Notes: generated from the letters alone by a model not told the origin. A stretch of 47,198 nt of DNA from Lutibaculum baratangense AMV1 (GCF_000496075.1 NZ_AWXZ01000042.1:1-47198), one strand, 5' to 3'. Shown: positions 40,239-47,198, counted from the first letter of the stretch. Program-made: numbers and translations.

Positions 40239-42344
40239 ATGGCACTCAAGGGCAGCGCCGACCGCAAGACCCGGCAGCCTTTGTCGCGTTCGCGCAAGGC
40301 GCCGCTCGAGAAGCGGCTGCCGCGCGGGCTGGTCGATGGGTACCGCAGCCTGCGGGGCAGCCAATGGCGACCGCAAGAGCTGGCCGCCGCGATCATCGTT
40401 GGCCGTGAGGTCGAGGCGCGGCCGGAGCTCGTCGAGGCGCTGCGCGAGGACGAGCCGATGATCGTGTTCCTCGTACAGGACGAAGAGGAGCGGCAGCCGA
40501 TCGCGAATGCCATCAGGCGCGGCCTCCTTCCGTCCTTCGGCCTGAGCAAGGTGCTGCGGGGGCCGCAGGTCGCGGGGCTGCGCTTCGAGGCGGCGGGGCC
40601 GGAGCCGCTGGGGATGGTGTTTGTGGGAGACCAGATCGTCGGCAGGGAGAGCCGCCGTCGCCCCGAGGGACTGACCAAGGCGATGCGGTTGCCCGGTCCG
40701 ATCGTCATCGTCGGCGCACCGGACGAGGTGCCGCGTGCGATCCAGAAGACCGCGGACGCGACGATCAAGGTGCCGCGGCTCGACGGCGGCACGCTCGCGG
40801 AGGTGATGTCGATCTGTCTGGCGCCGACCGAGACCGAACCGGAGCCCGTGCCGGACGACCTGCTGCGCGACCTGAGCCTCGAAGACCTGCCGATGCTCAT
40901 GCGGCCGGGCGACACGCGGAGCCGCGCCGTCGAGCGGCTCAGGCGGATGCAGGAGGGCCGCGCGTCGAGCCCGGGCGGCAAGGGGGCGCCGCGGAAGACG
41001 AGCGCCCGGCTCGACACGATCGGCGGCTTCGGCGCGGCGCGGGAGTGGGGCCTGTCGCTCGCGCAGGACATCGCCGACTACAAGGCCGGAGACCTCGACT
41101 GGTCGGAGATCGACCGAGGCCTGCTGTTGTCGGGGCCCACCGGCGTCGGCAAGACCTTCTTCGCGCAGGCGCTCGCCAACACCTGCGACGTGCCGCTCGT
41201 GGTCGGCAGCCTCGGCGAGTGGCAGGTCTACCGCAACGGCAATCTCGGCGACATGCTGAAGGCGATGCGGCAAGCCTTCGAGGAGGCGGAATCCGAGGCG
41301 CCGTCGATCCTGTTCATCGACGAGCTCGACGGCATCGGCGACCGGCGGTACTTCCGGCACGACCACGCCGAGTACAGGATCCAAGTCGTGAACCATCTCC
41401 TGGAGCTGGTCGACGGGATCGATCGCCGCGAAGGCGTGGTCGTGATCGGCGCCTGCAACATGCCGCACCGGATCGATCCGGCTCTTCTGCGCTCCGGACG
41501 GCTCGAACGGCACATCCGGATCCCGCCGCCAAGCATGAAGGACCTTGCTCTCATCCTGAGGTACCACCTCGGTGCCGCCGACATCGGACCCCGCGGGCCG
41601 ATCGTACGCGAGCTGCTCGGCATGACGGGTGCCGACGTCGAGCGCGTGGTCCGGGATGCGAGGAAGATCGCTCGTCGTGCGCGGCGCAAGCTACGGCAGG
41701 CTGACCTCATCGCCGCCGCGACGGGCGAGCGACCGCCACCGCCCTTCGAGGAGGCCTACCGCGTCGCAGTGCACGAGGTGGCGCAAGCGGTCATGATCTA
41801 CGGGTCCGGTCTGGGAGAGGTCGAGGAAGTGGCCCTGACCCGCGGCGGCCGCACCGGTCACACCGATGTCGTCATCGAGGAGCCGGAGCTTCCGACGCGG
41901 GGGTGGATCGAGAACCGGACACTGGTCCATCTGGCTGGCCGCGCCGCCGAGGAGGTCGTGCTGGGCGAGCCGTCGATGGGTGCGGGCGGGGATGAGAACA
42001 GCGACCTCGCGCGGGCAACGGATCTCGTGATGACGATGGCCGGATCCGGAGGCCTTGGGCCGGAAGGTTCGCTGGTCTGGCTCGGCCCGCCGACCCGGCT
42101 TCGGGAGATCCAGTTCGAGGTGCCCTCGCTCCTGACGTCTGTCGAGGCCGACCTCAAGGCGATGTACAAGAAGGCGGTCTTCACGATCGAGGCCCACCGG
42201 GACCTGATCGAAACGCTCGCGAAGCGGCTCGTCCGGAAGGGCATCATGAGTAGTGACGAGGTTCGCGACGCGCTGCTCGAGCATCTCGAGGGCCTCGGCG
42301 CTGATGGCCCAGCCGATCAGGCGCCACCGGCCGCACCGCCGTAA
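40239..42344 (+). CDS. FtsH-like AAA+ protein with degenerate M41 protease domain
   Basis: A 701-residue protein from the ATG at 40239; a GTG at 40164 is in frame, but that DNA is still cas1 on the other strand. After a 270-residue N-terminal region without membrane helices comes an AAA module: Walker A SGPTGVGKTFFAQALA (about 298-313), Walker B SILFIDELDGIGDRRYF, arginine-finger region RSGRLERHIRIPPPS. The C-terminal part follows the FtsH M41 fold, with the NSDLARATDLVMTMAGSGGL third-ligand segment, but the zinc motif HExxH reads HEVAQ (41772-41786). One ligand is thus replaced, so proteolysis is doubtful. Relatives occur on plasmids and islands of alphaproteobacteria. It may be a remodelling ATPase rather than a protease. 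Confidence 0.85.
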   Translation: MALKGSADRKTRQPLSRSRKAPLEKRLPRGLVDGYRSLRGSQWRPQELAAAIIVGREVEARPELVEALREDEPMIVFLVQDEEERQPIANAIRRGLLPSFGLSKVLRGPQVAGLRFEAAGPEPLGMVFVGDQIVGRESRRRPEGLTKAMRLPGPIVIVGAPDEVPRAIQKTADATIKVPRLDGGTLAEVMSICLAPTETEPEPVPDDLLRDLSLEDLPMLMRPGDTRSRAVERLRRMQEGRASSPGGKGAPRKTSARLDTIGGFGAAREWGLSLAQDIADYKAGDLDWSEIDRGLLLSGPTGVGKTFFAQALANTCDVPLVVGSLGEWQVYRNGNLGDMLKAMRQAFEEAESEAPSILFIDELDGIGDRRYFRHDHAEYRIQVVNHLLELVDGIDRREGVVVIGACNMPHRIDPALLRSGRLERHIRIPPPSMKDLALILRYHLGAADIGPRGPIVRELLGMTGADVERVVRDARKIARRARRKLRQADLIAAATGERPPPPFEEAYRVAVHEVAQAVMIYGSGLGEVEEVALTRGGRTGHTDVVIEEPELPTRGWIENRTLVHLAGRAAEEVVLGEPSMGAGGDENSDLARATDLVMTMAGSGGLGPEGSLVWLGPPTRLREIQFEVPSLLTSVEADLKAMYKKAVFTIEAHRDLIETLAKRLVRKGIMSSDEVRDALLEHLEGLGADGPADQAPPAAPP

Positions 42345-42418
42345 GGGGCTGGGACCGATCAAGGCCATCATCCGATCCACCTCCGGCGGGACCGGCGTCG
42401 CGAACGGGGACGGCTGCC

Positions 42419-42739
42419 TCAGGCGTCGTCCCCGTTCGGGCGCAGGTGAGGCTTCAGCCGGAAGTTCCACCCGTCCTCGTAGCGGTCGACGATCTCGTGG
42501 AAGCGATGCTTGGCGGCATCGCGATCGAACCCCTGCTCGACGAGCCCCTCGATCACGACGCGTTCGAGGCGCTCGAGCTTGCGGTTCTCCATCGTGAGTG
42601 CGCGGCCGATCTCCCAACGGAGTACCACCCGCGCGACGTCGTCACGTGACGGCTTCCGTTCGGCCTTTTGCCGGGCGCGGTAGGCGCGCTGGTATTCGGC
42701 GCGTTCCTCGAGGCGCTTCTCACGGGGCTTGCGGGCCAT
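42419..42739 (-). CDS. Small basic helical protein, unknown
   Basis: A 106-residue protein from the ATG at 42739 (a GTG two codons upstream is possible). The first 35 residues are very basic and arginine/alanine-rich (RKPREKRLEERAEYQRAYRA), suggesting nucleic-acid binding. The rest is predicted helical (ENRKLERLERVVIEGLVEQG, FDRDAAKHRFHEIVDRYEDG). It is convergent with the AAA gene and downstream of the DUF3102 gene on the same strand, with a 97-bp gap. I do not recognise a family. Genes like this, close to DUF3102 proteins, often accompany plasmid or phage replication functions, but that is inference. Confidence 0.6.
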   Translation of the reverse strand: MARKPREKRLEERAEYQRAYRARQKAERKPSRDDVARVVLRWEIGRALTMENRKLERLERVVIEGLVEQGFDRDAAKHRFHEIVDRYEDGWNFRLKPHLRPNGDDA

Positions 42740-42836
42740 GATCACTCTCCGGAAGTCAGTTCGGACACGTTGCGGCCGGCCCCAATGGGCCGGCCGAGGA
42801 AGGGGCGCCCCGCCCGAAGGCGGGGCAACCGGATCG

Positions 42837-44024
42837 TCAGATCGAGGGCTGCGAGGTCTCGTTCTCGACGACCTCGAGCTTCGCCTTTCGGCGCGGGCTC
42901 GGCCGGGACGTCTTCGGCGTCGAGCCCACCTCCGTCTCGGCCTCGACCAGCACCGGACCCGCCCGCTTCGCCTTCGGCGTCTCGGCCTCGACGGGCTCCT
43001 CCGGCTCGACCGCGAGGCTCGGCGCGTCGGCCACCATCTCCGGCTCGGCCGCGGCCGGCTCGACCCCTTCGGTGGCCTCCGACGTCTCGACGGTCTCCGG
43101 GGCGTCGGCCCCGGCCTCGGCCTGCGCCTTCAGCGTGGCCTTCGGCTCCCCGAACGGCTCACCCTTGGTGACGAACTGGAGGGCGGGCAGCACCTCGTCC
43201 TTCAACCAGACCTTGAGGGCGCTGCTGGCGGGCCACCCACGGTGACTGCCGAGCGTGTAGAGGAGGTCGCGGACCTCCCGCCACCGGCTCGTCGGGATCT
43301 TCGAGTGGCTCGCCTCGCGCAAGGCCCCCGACTCCCACCGGAACTCGAGCGGCGCGAGCAGGACCTCGATGTGCTTGACCACGATCCGGGCGGGAATCTC
43401 GAGCTGCTTGGACAGCCTGTCCTTGACGAGGCGCTTGTCGCCGACCTCCGCCAGGGCCTCCTCGATGTCCCTCGCCATCGCCTTGCAGAGCGCCATGAGC
43501 TCCGCCACGCCCGCCGACAGCACGAGGTTCGCCGCGGCCTTCAGCCCCTTCGCGCCGCCGATGTCCCCGGGCTCGAGCTTCTCGGCCTCGCCGTCCACGG
43601 AGGCCTCGCGCTTCAGCGCCTTCACCTCGTCGACCGTCAGGCGCTGCTGATTGGCGTAGGCGTCCAGCACGTACTCGACCAGCTCGTCCTTCGCGTTGAT
43701 CAGTGCGATCAACACGGTCGGCGAGACCCGGTCGCGCATGAGCTGCTTCCGCCTGTCGTTGAAGCGGCCATGAACCTTGATGAGGTTGCCGGCCTGCTTG
43801 TCGCCGAGATCGCAACGCTCCTTCAGCCACGGGCGCCACGTCGCCTCGGGGAGGATGCCCTCCATGTGCGAGAGGTGCTCGCCGACGTCGAGCGCCTGCT
43901 CGACCGTTTTCCGGCCGATCGTCTGGATCGCGATGGTGCGCTCCTCGATCTCCGCGATCTGGTCGTCCGGGACCCCCATCGCCTTCAGGTCGAGAGGGGT
44001 CGTCGCAGTCGTCGTGTCGGTCAT
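42837..44024 (-). CDS. DUF3102-like plasmid/phage-type protein
   Basis: A 395-residue acidic protein. Residues about 30-110 resemble the DUF3102 domain (IGRKTVEQALDVGEHLSHME, ATWRPWLKERCDLGDKQAGN, LIKVHGRFNDRRKQ), found in phage and plasmid proteins near replication or partition genes. Residues about 110-290 are helical with VYTLGSHRGWP-like and VLPALQFVTKGEPFG segments that I cannot place. The last 110 residues are a repetitive Ala/Glu/Pro tail (EPAAAEPEMV, EVENETSQPSI type), probably disordered, ending in a basic patch. A 500-bp AT-rich gap lies upstream. It belongs to the same accessory module as the AAA protein. Confidence 0.7.
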   Translation of the reverse strand: MTDTTTATTPLDLKAMGVPDDQIAEIEERTIAIQTIGRKTVEQALDVGEHLSHMEGILPEATWRPWLKERCDLGDKQAGNLIKVHGRFNDRRKQLMRDRVSPTVLIALINAKDELVEYVLDAYANQQRLTVDEVKALKREASVDGEAEKLEPGDIGGAKGLKAAANLVLSAGVAELMALCKAMARDIEEALAEVGDKRLVKDRLSKQLEIPARIVVKHIEVLLAPLEFRWESGALREASHSKIPTSRWREVRDLLYTLGSHRGWPASSALKVWLKDEVLPALQFVTKGEPFGEPKATLKAQAEAGADAPETVETSEATEGVEPAAAEPEMVADAPSLAVEPEEPVEAETPKAKRAGPVLVEAETEVGSTPKTSRPSPRRKAKLEVVENETSQPSI

Positions 44025-44529
44025 GGAGTGCCTCCGTTGTGACCGTTGCTAGGCCGCTCAAGGTCGTGAGCGGAAGATCCCATTGTCACGGAAGAAGATA
44101 TCGTAGTCAAATCGGCTACGAATCAGCTTTACTTACGATCGTGAACGAATACGTTTCGTTATATGATCTACAAAAGCTTCGATAGGCGCGTTTAGAATAT
44201 TCAACTCTGTAAAGAAACTTATGTCACATTTCATTGGCAATTTTTTATTCAAGTGATTCAGCATTCGATGGCCTGGATTAAAAATAATGACAGACCCCTT
44301 TGGTCCGTGTGTTGACTTTAGGCGATCATGAGGCAACCTGAGTACTCAGATCAATAATCTGTGCAGAGACATCCAGATTTTTTCTCGGCACTTGTTTCTG
44401 ACATGATCATGATCATCCGGCAGCGCCGCGAAAGAACTTACTCGTTGCACCGGTCGGAGATCAGGATACTGCCCCCACCATGCCGTGTGGGCGCAGAGAA
44501 CGGCACGTTCGGCAACCCACAGGACCAGC
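44025..44529. other. AT-rich gap of foreign composition
   Basis: About 500 bp with much lower GC than the rest, lowest between 44080 and 44420 where runs such as ATTTTTTATTC occur. No strong gene is visible. It may hold the promoters of the DUF3102 gene (minus) and of the 44530 gene (plus), or be a relic of imported DNA. It contains GATCATGATCATGATC-like overlapping palindromes near 44402-44415. Confidence 0.6.
44133..44336 (-). CDS. Possible small AT-rich ORF
   Basis: A 67-codon minus-strand frame in the AT-rich patch, encoding HGPKGSVIIFNPGHRMLNH and KKLPMKCDISFFTELNILN with a basic C-terminus. In AT-rich DNA an open frame of this size could arise by chance. The residue mix is fairly protein-like, but no family is recognised and no clear Shine-Dalgarno is seen. 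Confidence 0.2.
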   Translation of the reverse strand: MPHDRLKSTHGPKGSVIIFNPGHRMLNHLNKKLPMKCDISFFTELNILNAPIEAFVDHITKRIRSRS

Positions 44530-44952
44530 ATGAGCACCGTCATCATCCAGCTTCGCCCGGACGGCTACGTGTGGGCGGTCGTTCCTAAGAATCTCGACGA
44601 TCCGCCGGAGAACGTGGAGCGGGTCTGGCCGCGGGAGCCGCATCCGGTGACGTGCTGGGGCAGGCGGCTGCCGCAAGGCCTCGCCGACCGCGTCCGGCTG
44701 TACGACGCCCTCCGCACCCTGCTCGACGAGGCCGATGCCGACGAGGTCCTGCTCGCGATCGAGCCGAGCGTCGAGGAGCGGAGAATCGGTATCGTCGAGG
44801 TCGCGCTCGACCACGCGGACGTCGGAGTCGAGCTGGTCACGCCGCATCGAGACGGCGCCCTCGGCATCGCGCGTGACTACGTAAGCGACTTCATCTCCTC
44901 GCTCGACCCACCGAACGAGGCGGATAGGACGCCGCCGTCCGGCGAACGCTGA
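44530..44952 (+). CDS. Orphan acidic protein
   Basis: A 140-residue protein starting at the ATG at 44530. The first third looks like a small beta-domain (TVIIQLRPDGYVWAVVPKNL) with many Pro/Trp residues (PENVERVWPREPHPVTCWGR). The remainder is acidic and partly helical (LYDALRTLLDEADADEVLLA, EVALDHADVGVELVTPHRDG). The end (SLDPPNEADRTPPSGER) looks disordered. No signal peptide or membrane helix. I do not recognise the family. It is the last clear gene of the accessory module, with an AT-rich upstream region. Confidence 0.6.
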   Translation: MSTVIIQLRPDGYVWAVVPKNLDDPPENVERVWPREPHPVTCWGRRLPQGLADRVRLYDALRTLLDEADADEVLLAIEPSVEERRIGIVEVALDHADVGVELVTPHRDGALGIARDYVSDFISSLDPPNEADRTPPSGER

Positions 44953-45103
44953 CGGCGGCGGAGATCATTTCGAGGTTGCGCCCAAATGCACCGTAGCCTT
45001 CCGGCTACCCCCGTTAGGACACATTGCGGCACTTTGGGGCGGCGGTACCGAGGGCAATATGCCGCCTTCAGACGGTTCACGCGGTGCCGATCTTTCCGCT
45101 CGA

Positions 45104-45646
45104 TCAGGCGGTAAGCGGCCTTCGCCCTGTCGCCGTCAGGCACCATGCCAAGACCGCGCCATCGTCGGGTGACAGGCGCACGGCCAGACCCGCCGCGAAG
45201 GTTTCGAAGTCGGCTCGGTTGGAATCGTTCAGGCCGACAAGAACCGGCACCCCGGCGGCCAGGGCAGCGCAGATAACGGGGACGAAGCCGCCACCTTCGG
45301 CCTCGCGCTTGCCGAACTTGTTGATGATCACGAGATCGGGAAGGTCCAAGGAGAGCGATGCCTCGACATGTCACACGGCGTCCTCCAGAGCCGCGGGGTC
45401 GAGGTGGCAGCCCCGCGCGCCCGCGCCGCGGTCCTCGCTGATGCGGATCGTCGTGCCTCCGGGTATGACCACCAGGTCCATGTCGCATCGCGAGCGGCGC
45501 GCCCTGGCCGTGTTAGTCTGCACGACTCCGGCGAGCCGGATGTCCCGGGCCTGCAGCGCGTCCGCCACCCGAGCGAGAAGAAGGTCTGTCCCGTGCGGTG
45601 TTCCCACCTGCACGGCAGCGAGGGCAACCTCGACAGCCTCGTCCAT
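45104..45646 (-). pseudogene. Second DUF2478 gene, interrupted by one in-frame TGA
   Basis: From the ATG at 45646 (preceded by GGGGGG) 91 codons encode the first half (VEVALAAVQVGTPHGTDLLL, ARDIRLAGVVQTNTARARRS, GCHLDPAALEDAV). Codon 92 is TGA (45371-45373). In the same frame, without any shift, the second half follows (HVEASLSLDLPDLVIINKFG, KREAEGGGFVPVICAALAAG, RLSPDDGAVLAWCLTATGRR). Both halves align with the intact copy at 9379-10044. A CGA-to-TGA change would explain it, as the intact copy has Arg close to that position. A downstream ATG near 45349 could restart the second half. It is either a fresh pseudogene, a read-through product or a sequencing error. Confidence 0.82.
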
Positions 45647-45689
45647 TATCGCCCCCCGGCCTGTCCCCATAGCTTGCCCGCACCTCGTC

Positions 45690-46166
45690 TCGGGCGACGG
45701 CGGATCCTGCTGCTCGGAGATCCCGCCGAACGTCCGCTGGAGTTTCTGGAAGGAGCCGGAGAGACGCCGCAACTTCGCCGGAACGGCCCTGGACACGGGT
45801 CGCCTCATGCTCGTCTGGCTGTCGATCGCCTTCGTCGGTGAATTCCTCCTGCGGCGGTACGTCCCCGAGGAGCTCGTGGCCTCCCTCGTCGGCGGCGACA
45901 ACCCGTGGGCGGTGCCGCTCGCGGCGACCGTCGGGGCGCCGATCTACCTCGACGGCTACGCCGCCCTTCCCTTGATCCGGGGGCTGGTCGATTCCGGCAT
46001 GCGCCCCGACGCTGCGCTCGCCTTCCTCATCGCCGGAGGCATCACGAGCGCATGGGCGGCCATCCCGGTCTACGCGCTCGTAAGGACGCCGACCTTCGTC
46101 CTCTACCTGCTCCTGGCCGTCGGCGGCTCTATGCTCGCGGGACGGATGGCGGGCGTCGTGTTGTGA
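45690..46166 (+). pseudogene. C-terminal half of a predicted permease (DUF318/YraQ-ArsP type)
   Basis: The frame encodes about 158 residues resembling the second half of the permease family that includes YraQ and ArsP: LMLVWLSIAFVGEFLLRRYV, then DNPWAVPLAATVGAPIYLDG, AALAFLIAGGITSAWAAIPV and FVLYLLLAVGGSMLAGRM, with four likely membrane helices. A CCSE segment near the beginning fits the inter-domain loop. The first half is absent: directly upstream is the opposite-strand DUF2478 gene, 44 bp away. A restart at the ATG at 45807 would still give a partial permease. It is probably non-functional, unless half-permeases dimerise. Confidence 0.65.
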
Positions 46167-46477
46167 GCGGGCGCGGTCTCCGGGGCAGCATCCTCCGCTG
46201 CGTCGGAAGCCTGCTCGGCCCCTCGAAGCGACGGCGGCGCAACCGCTCCCTTTGCGAACTCGATGACCACCTTCTCGCCGACATCGGATCGACCCGCGGC
46301 CAAGCCGGCCCGAGTGTGTCCGCCACGCCATCCATCCAGAACCCAGTCCCTGTCTCCATTGGCCGCCCATGCCGTGTGCTTCACGGACTTCAGGCCGTGA
46401 AGCACGACAAAGCTCGAAAGAAGCAGACCTTTCGGAAGTCGTGGGAATGGTGGCTATCGGCGGATCGTCGAGCCTGA
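46163..46477 (+). CDS. Small DUF1127-domain protein
   Basis: A GTG at 46163 overlaps the permease stop codon, giving 104 residues. Residues about 20-48 (KRRRRNRSLCELDDHLLADIG, then STRGQA) match the DUF1127 signature, an arginine-rich helical motif of small regulatory or RNA-binding proteins common in alphaproteobacteria. DUF1127 proteins are usually 45-90 residues with this motif near the C-terminus; here a 55-residue tail without likeness to the family follows, and an 11-bp hairpin lies within it. The native protein may therefore end differently, and the gene may be fused to foreign DNA. Confidence 0.5.
   Translation: MSGRGLRGSILRCVGSLLGPSKRRRRNRSLCELDDHLLADIGSTRGQAGPSVSATPSIQNPVPVSIGRPCRVLHGLQAVKHDKARKKQTFRKSWEWWLSADRRA
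46376..46405. other. 11-bp perfect hairpin
   Basis: GTGCTTCACGG (46376-46386) and CCGTGAAGCAC (46395-46405) pair perfectly around ACTTCAGG. It lies after the permease/DUF1127 segment and before the integrase repeat. No T-run follows on either strand. It could be a terminator-like structure or a recombination site. Confidence 0.45.
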
Positions 46478-46493
46478 GCTGCCTTTTTAGTTC

Positions 46494-46744
46494 CGGCCAG
46501 GAGCGGCCACGGAAATCATTTCCGTGGCCGTCCCCTTCGTTCCGCACGAGCAATGAGGGCTGAAGCGTTCGGCGAAACACCTTCGGCTATCGCCACCGCT
46601 TCCGCGGGAGGTCCTTCAGCGGCTCTTCCCTGATCAGGTACGGCCCGAAATCCACCCCCTGGGGCAGCGCGAGGCTGGCGAGGTCGTCGATCTCCTTCTG
46701 CCGCAGGCGCTTGCTGCCGTAGCTGTCGTCGACGTCCCTGAACG
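46494..46744. repeat. 251-bp direct repeat, right copy (integrase 3' end)
   Basis: Gap-free match to 32424-32674, in the same orientation, about 14 kb apart. It covers the last codons of the partial integrase and about 90 bp beyond its stop. The integrase frame continues through the right end of the repeat here, so this copy is the original context. Confidence 0.85.
46505..46529. other. 25-bp perfect palindrome beyond the integrase stop
   Basis: GGCCACGGAAAT and ATTTCCGTGGCC flank a single C: a perfect 12-bp inverted repeat. It is conserved, with one change, in the other repeat copy (32435-32459). It lies 58 bp downstream of the integrase stop. A protein-binding or recombination site is more likely than a terminator because the loop is too small for a stable hairpin. 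Confidence 0.55.
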
Positions 46745-47198
46745 AGTGGCCGATCTGCAGTCGCGACGTCCGGTCCGCCACGGTGGCATCGCGATGCCAG
46801 TCCTTCGCCCCGTGCCGCAGGCTGTGGAAGACGTCTGTGTAGGGCTGATGGATACCGGCCGCCTGCATCGAGCGGATCTGCCGTTTGCTGGCGGCGCCCG
46901 CGGGTCGCACGATCGCGGCGCCAGCGGCCCTCTGGTGAAGTCGCGGCCAGATCCAGTCGTCGGGCCGCCGTTCGGCCACCCAATCCGGGAACCCCGTCCG
47001 CATGATGATGTCGTGCAGGACGATGATTCGGCGCGACTCGTCCGTCTTGAGTGGCCTGCCCTCCTCGCGCGCCTCCACGCCCTCCTCGTCGAGAAGGCTG
47101 ATGCAGAGGTGGCCCTCGTACATCCGGACGTCCTCGCCCTTCAGGAAGGTTAGCTCTCCGAGACGGGCGCCCGTCAGCATACCGAGCGGCGGAAGGAA
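46587..47198 (-). CDS. Tyrosine recombinase (partial, runs off the right edge)
   Basis: About 203 C-terminal residues of a phage-type integrase. Visible catalytic residues: first arginine in LGMLTGARLGELTFLKGEDV, the HxxR box in DVFHSLRHGAKDWHRDA, a second histidine in QIGHSFRDVDDSYGSKRL, where the tyrosine of DSYGSKRL is the likely nucleophile. The DWIWPRLHQRAA segment is typical of alphaproteobacterial island integrases. The N-terminal part lies beyond 47198. It is a different protein from the 1896-3773 integrase. Its 3' end is duplicated at 32424. It should mobilise an element whose borders are not visible. Confidence 0.88.
   Translation of the reverse strand, partial: FLPPLGMLTGARLGELTFLKGEDVRMYEGHLCISLLDEEGVEAREEGRPLKTDESRRIIVLHDIIMRTGFPDWVAERRPDDWIWPRLHQRAAGAAIVRPAGAASKRQIRSMQAAGIHQPYTDVFHSLRHGAKDWHRDATVADRTSRLQIGHSFRDVDDSYGSKRLRQKEIDDLASLALPQGVDFGPYLIREEPLKDLPRKRWR

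Noticed and set aside
45371-45373. TGA as selenocysteine codon in the second DUF2478 gene
   Set aside because: The intact copy has no cysteine at the position, no SECIS-like element is obvious, and the context does not suggest a redox enzyme.
46376-46405. Hairpin as an intrinsic terminator
   Set aside because: The stem is strong but no T-run follows on either strand, so it is listed only as a structure.

Overview
The window is GC-rich DNA with the codon use and gene content of an alphaproteobacterium. Pointers are polyamine-type ABC, DctP and TAXI TRAP transporters, DUF2478 and DUF1127 proteins, and an ECF sigma factor with a membrane anti-sigma. Genus cannot be read from it. It looks chromosomal: two tRNA genes and several catabolic operons, cut by pieces of mobile elements.

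Layout. (a) 1-3870: end of an integrative element beside tRNA-Gln, with a partial gene, a KfrA-like protein, an XRE repressor and a 625-residue tyrosine recombinase. (b) 3870-10044: tRNA-Gln and tRNA-Pro, small secreted proteins, a DUF4168 protein facing an ECF sigma/anti-sigma pair, an FAD oxidoreductase and a DUF2478 protein. (c) 10387-18169: an eight-gene minus-strand operon (ABC importer of the spermidine/putrescine type, class III aminotransferase, beta-keto acid cleavage enzyme, GNAT acetyltransferase, acetylpolyamine-deacetylase-like enzyme) with a divergent LysR gene. (d) 19321-26836: LysR, isochorismatase-fold hydrolase, internally deleted amidase, DctPQM TRAP transporter, dipeptidase-like protein and GlxA-type regulator. 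(e) 27178-28330: decayed IS91-type element with its tyrosine recombinase. (f) 28857-32344: cupin, methyltransferase and winged-helix/TPR regulator. (g) 32424-38193: integrase tail fused to a beheaded GntR gene, a TAXI-TRAP transporter, a fumarylacetoacetate-hydrolase-family enzyme and an intact GntR regulator. (h) 38777-40185: short type I-C CRISPR array, cas2 and the C-terminal half of cas1, with no interference genes. (i) 40239-44952: accessory module of an FtsH-like AAA protein with a broken zinc motif, a small basic protein, a DUF3102 protein and an orphan protein, plus an AT-rich patch. (j) 45104-47198: a second DUF2478 gene stopped by one in-frame TGA, half a permease, a DUF1127 protein and the end of another tyrosine recombinase whose 3' end matches the integrase tail at 32424.

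How it works together. Regions c, d and g each pair an importer with hydrolytic or catabolic enzymes and a regulator, so they read as scavenging modules for nitrogenous or acidic organic compounds. The right third is a patchwork: a 251-bp repeat of an integrase 3' end bounds a 14-kb stretch holding the TAXI operon, the crippled CRISPR locus and the AAA module. The most unusual items are the AAA module that begins where cas1 is cut, the TGA-interrupted DUF2478 paralogue, and the operon combining polyamine-type uptake with acetylation, deacetylation, transamination and keto-acid cleavage.
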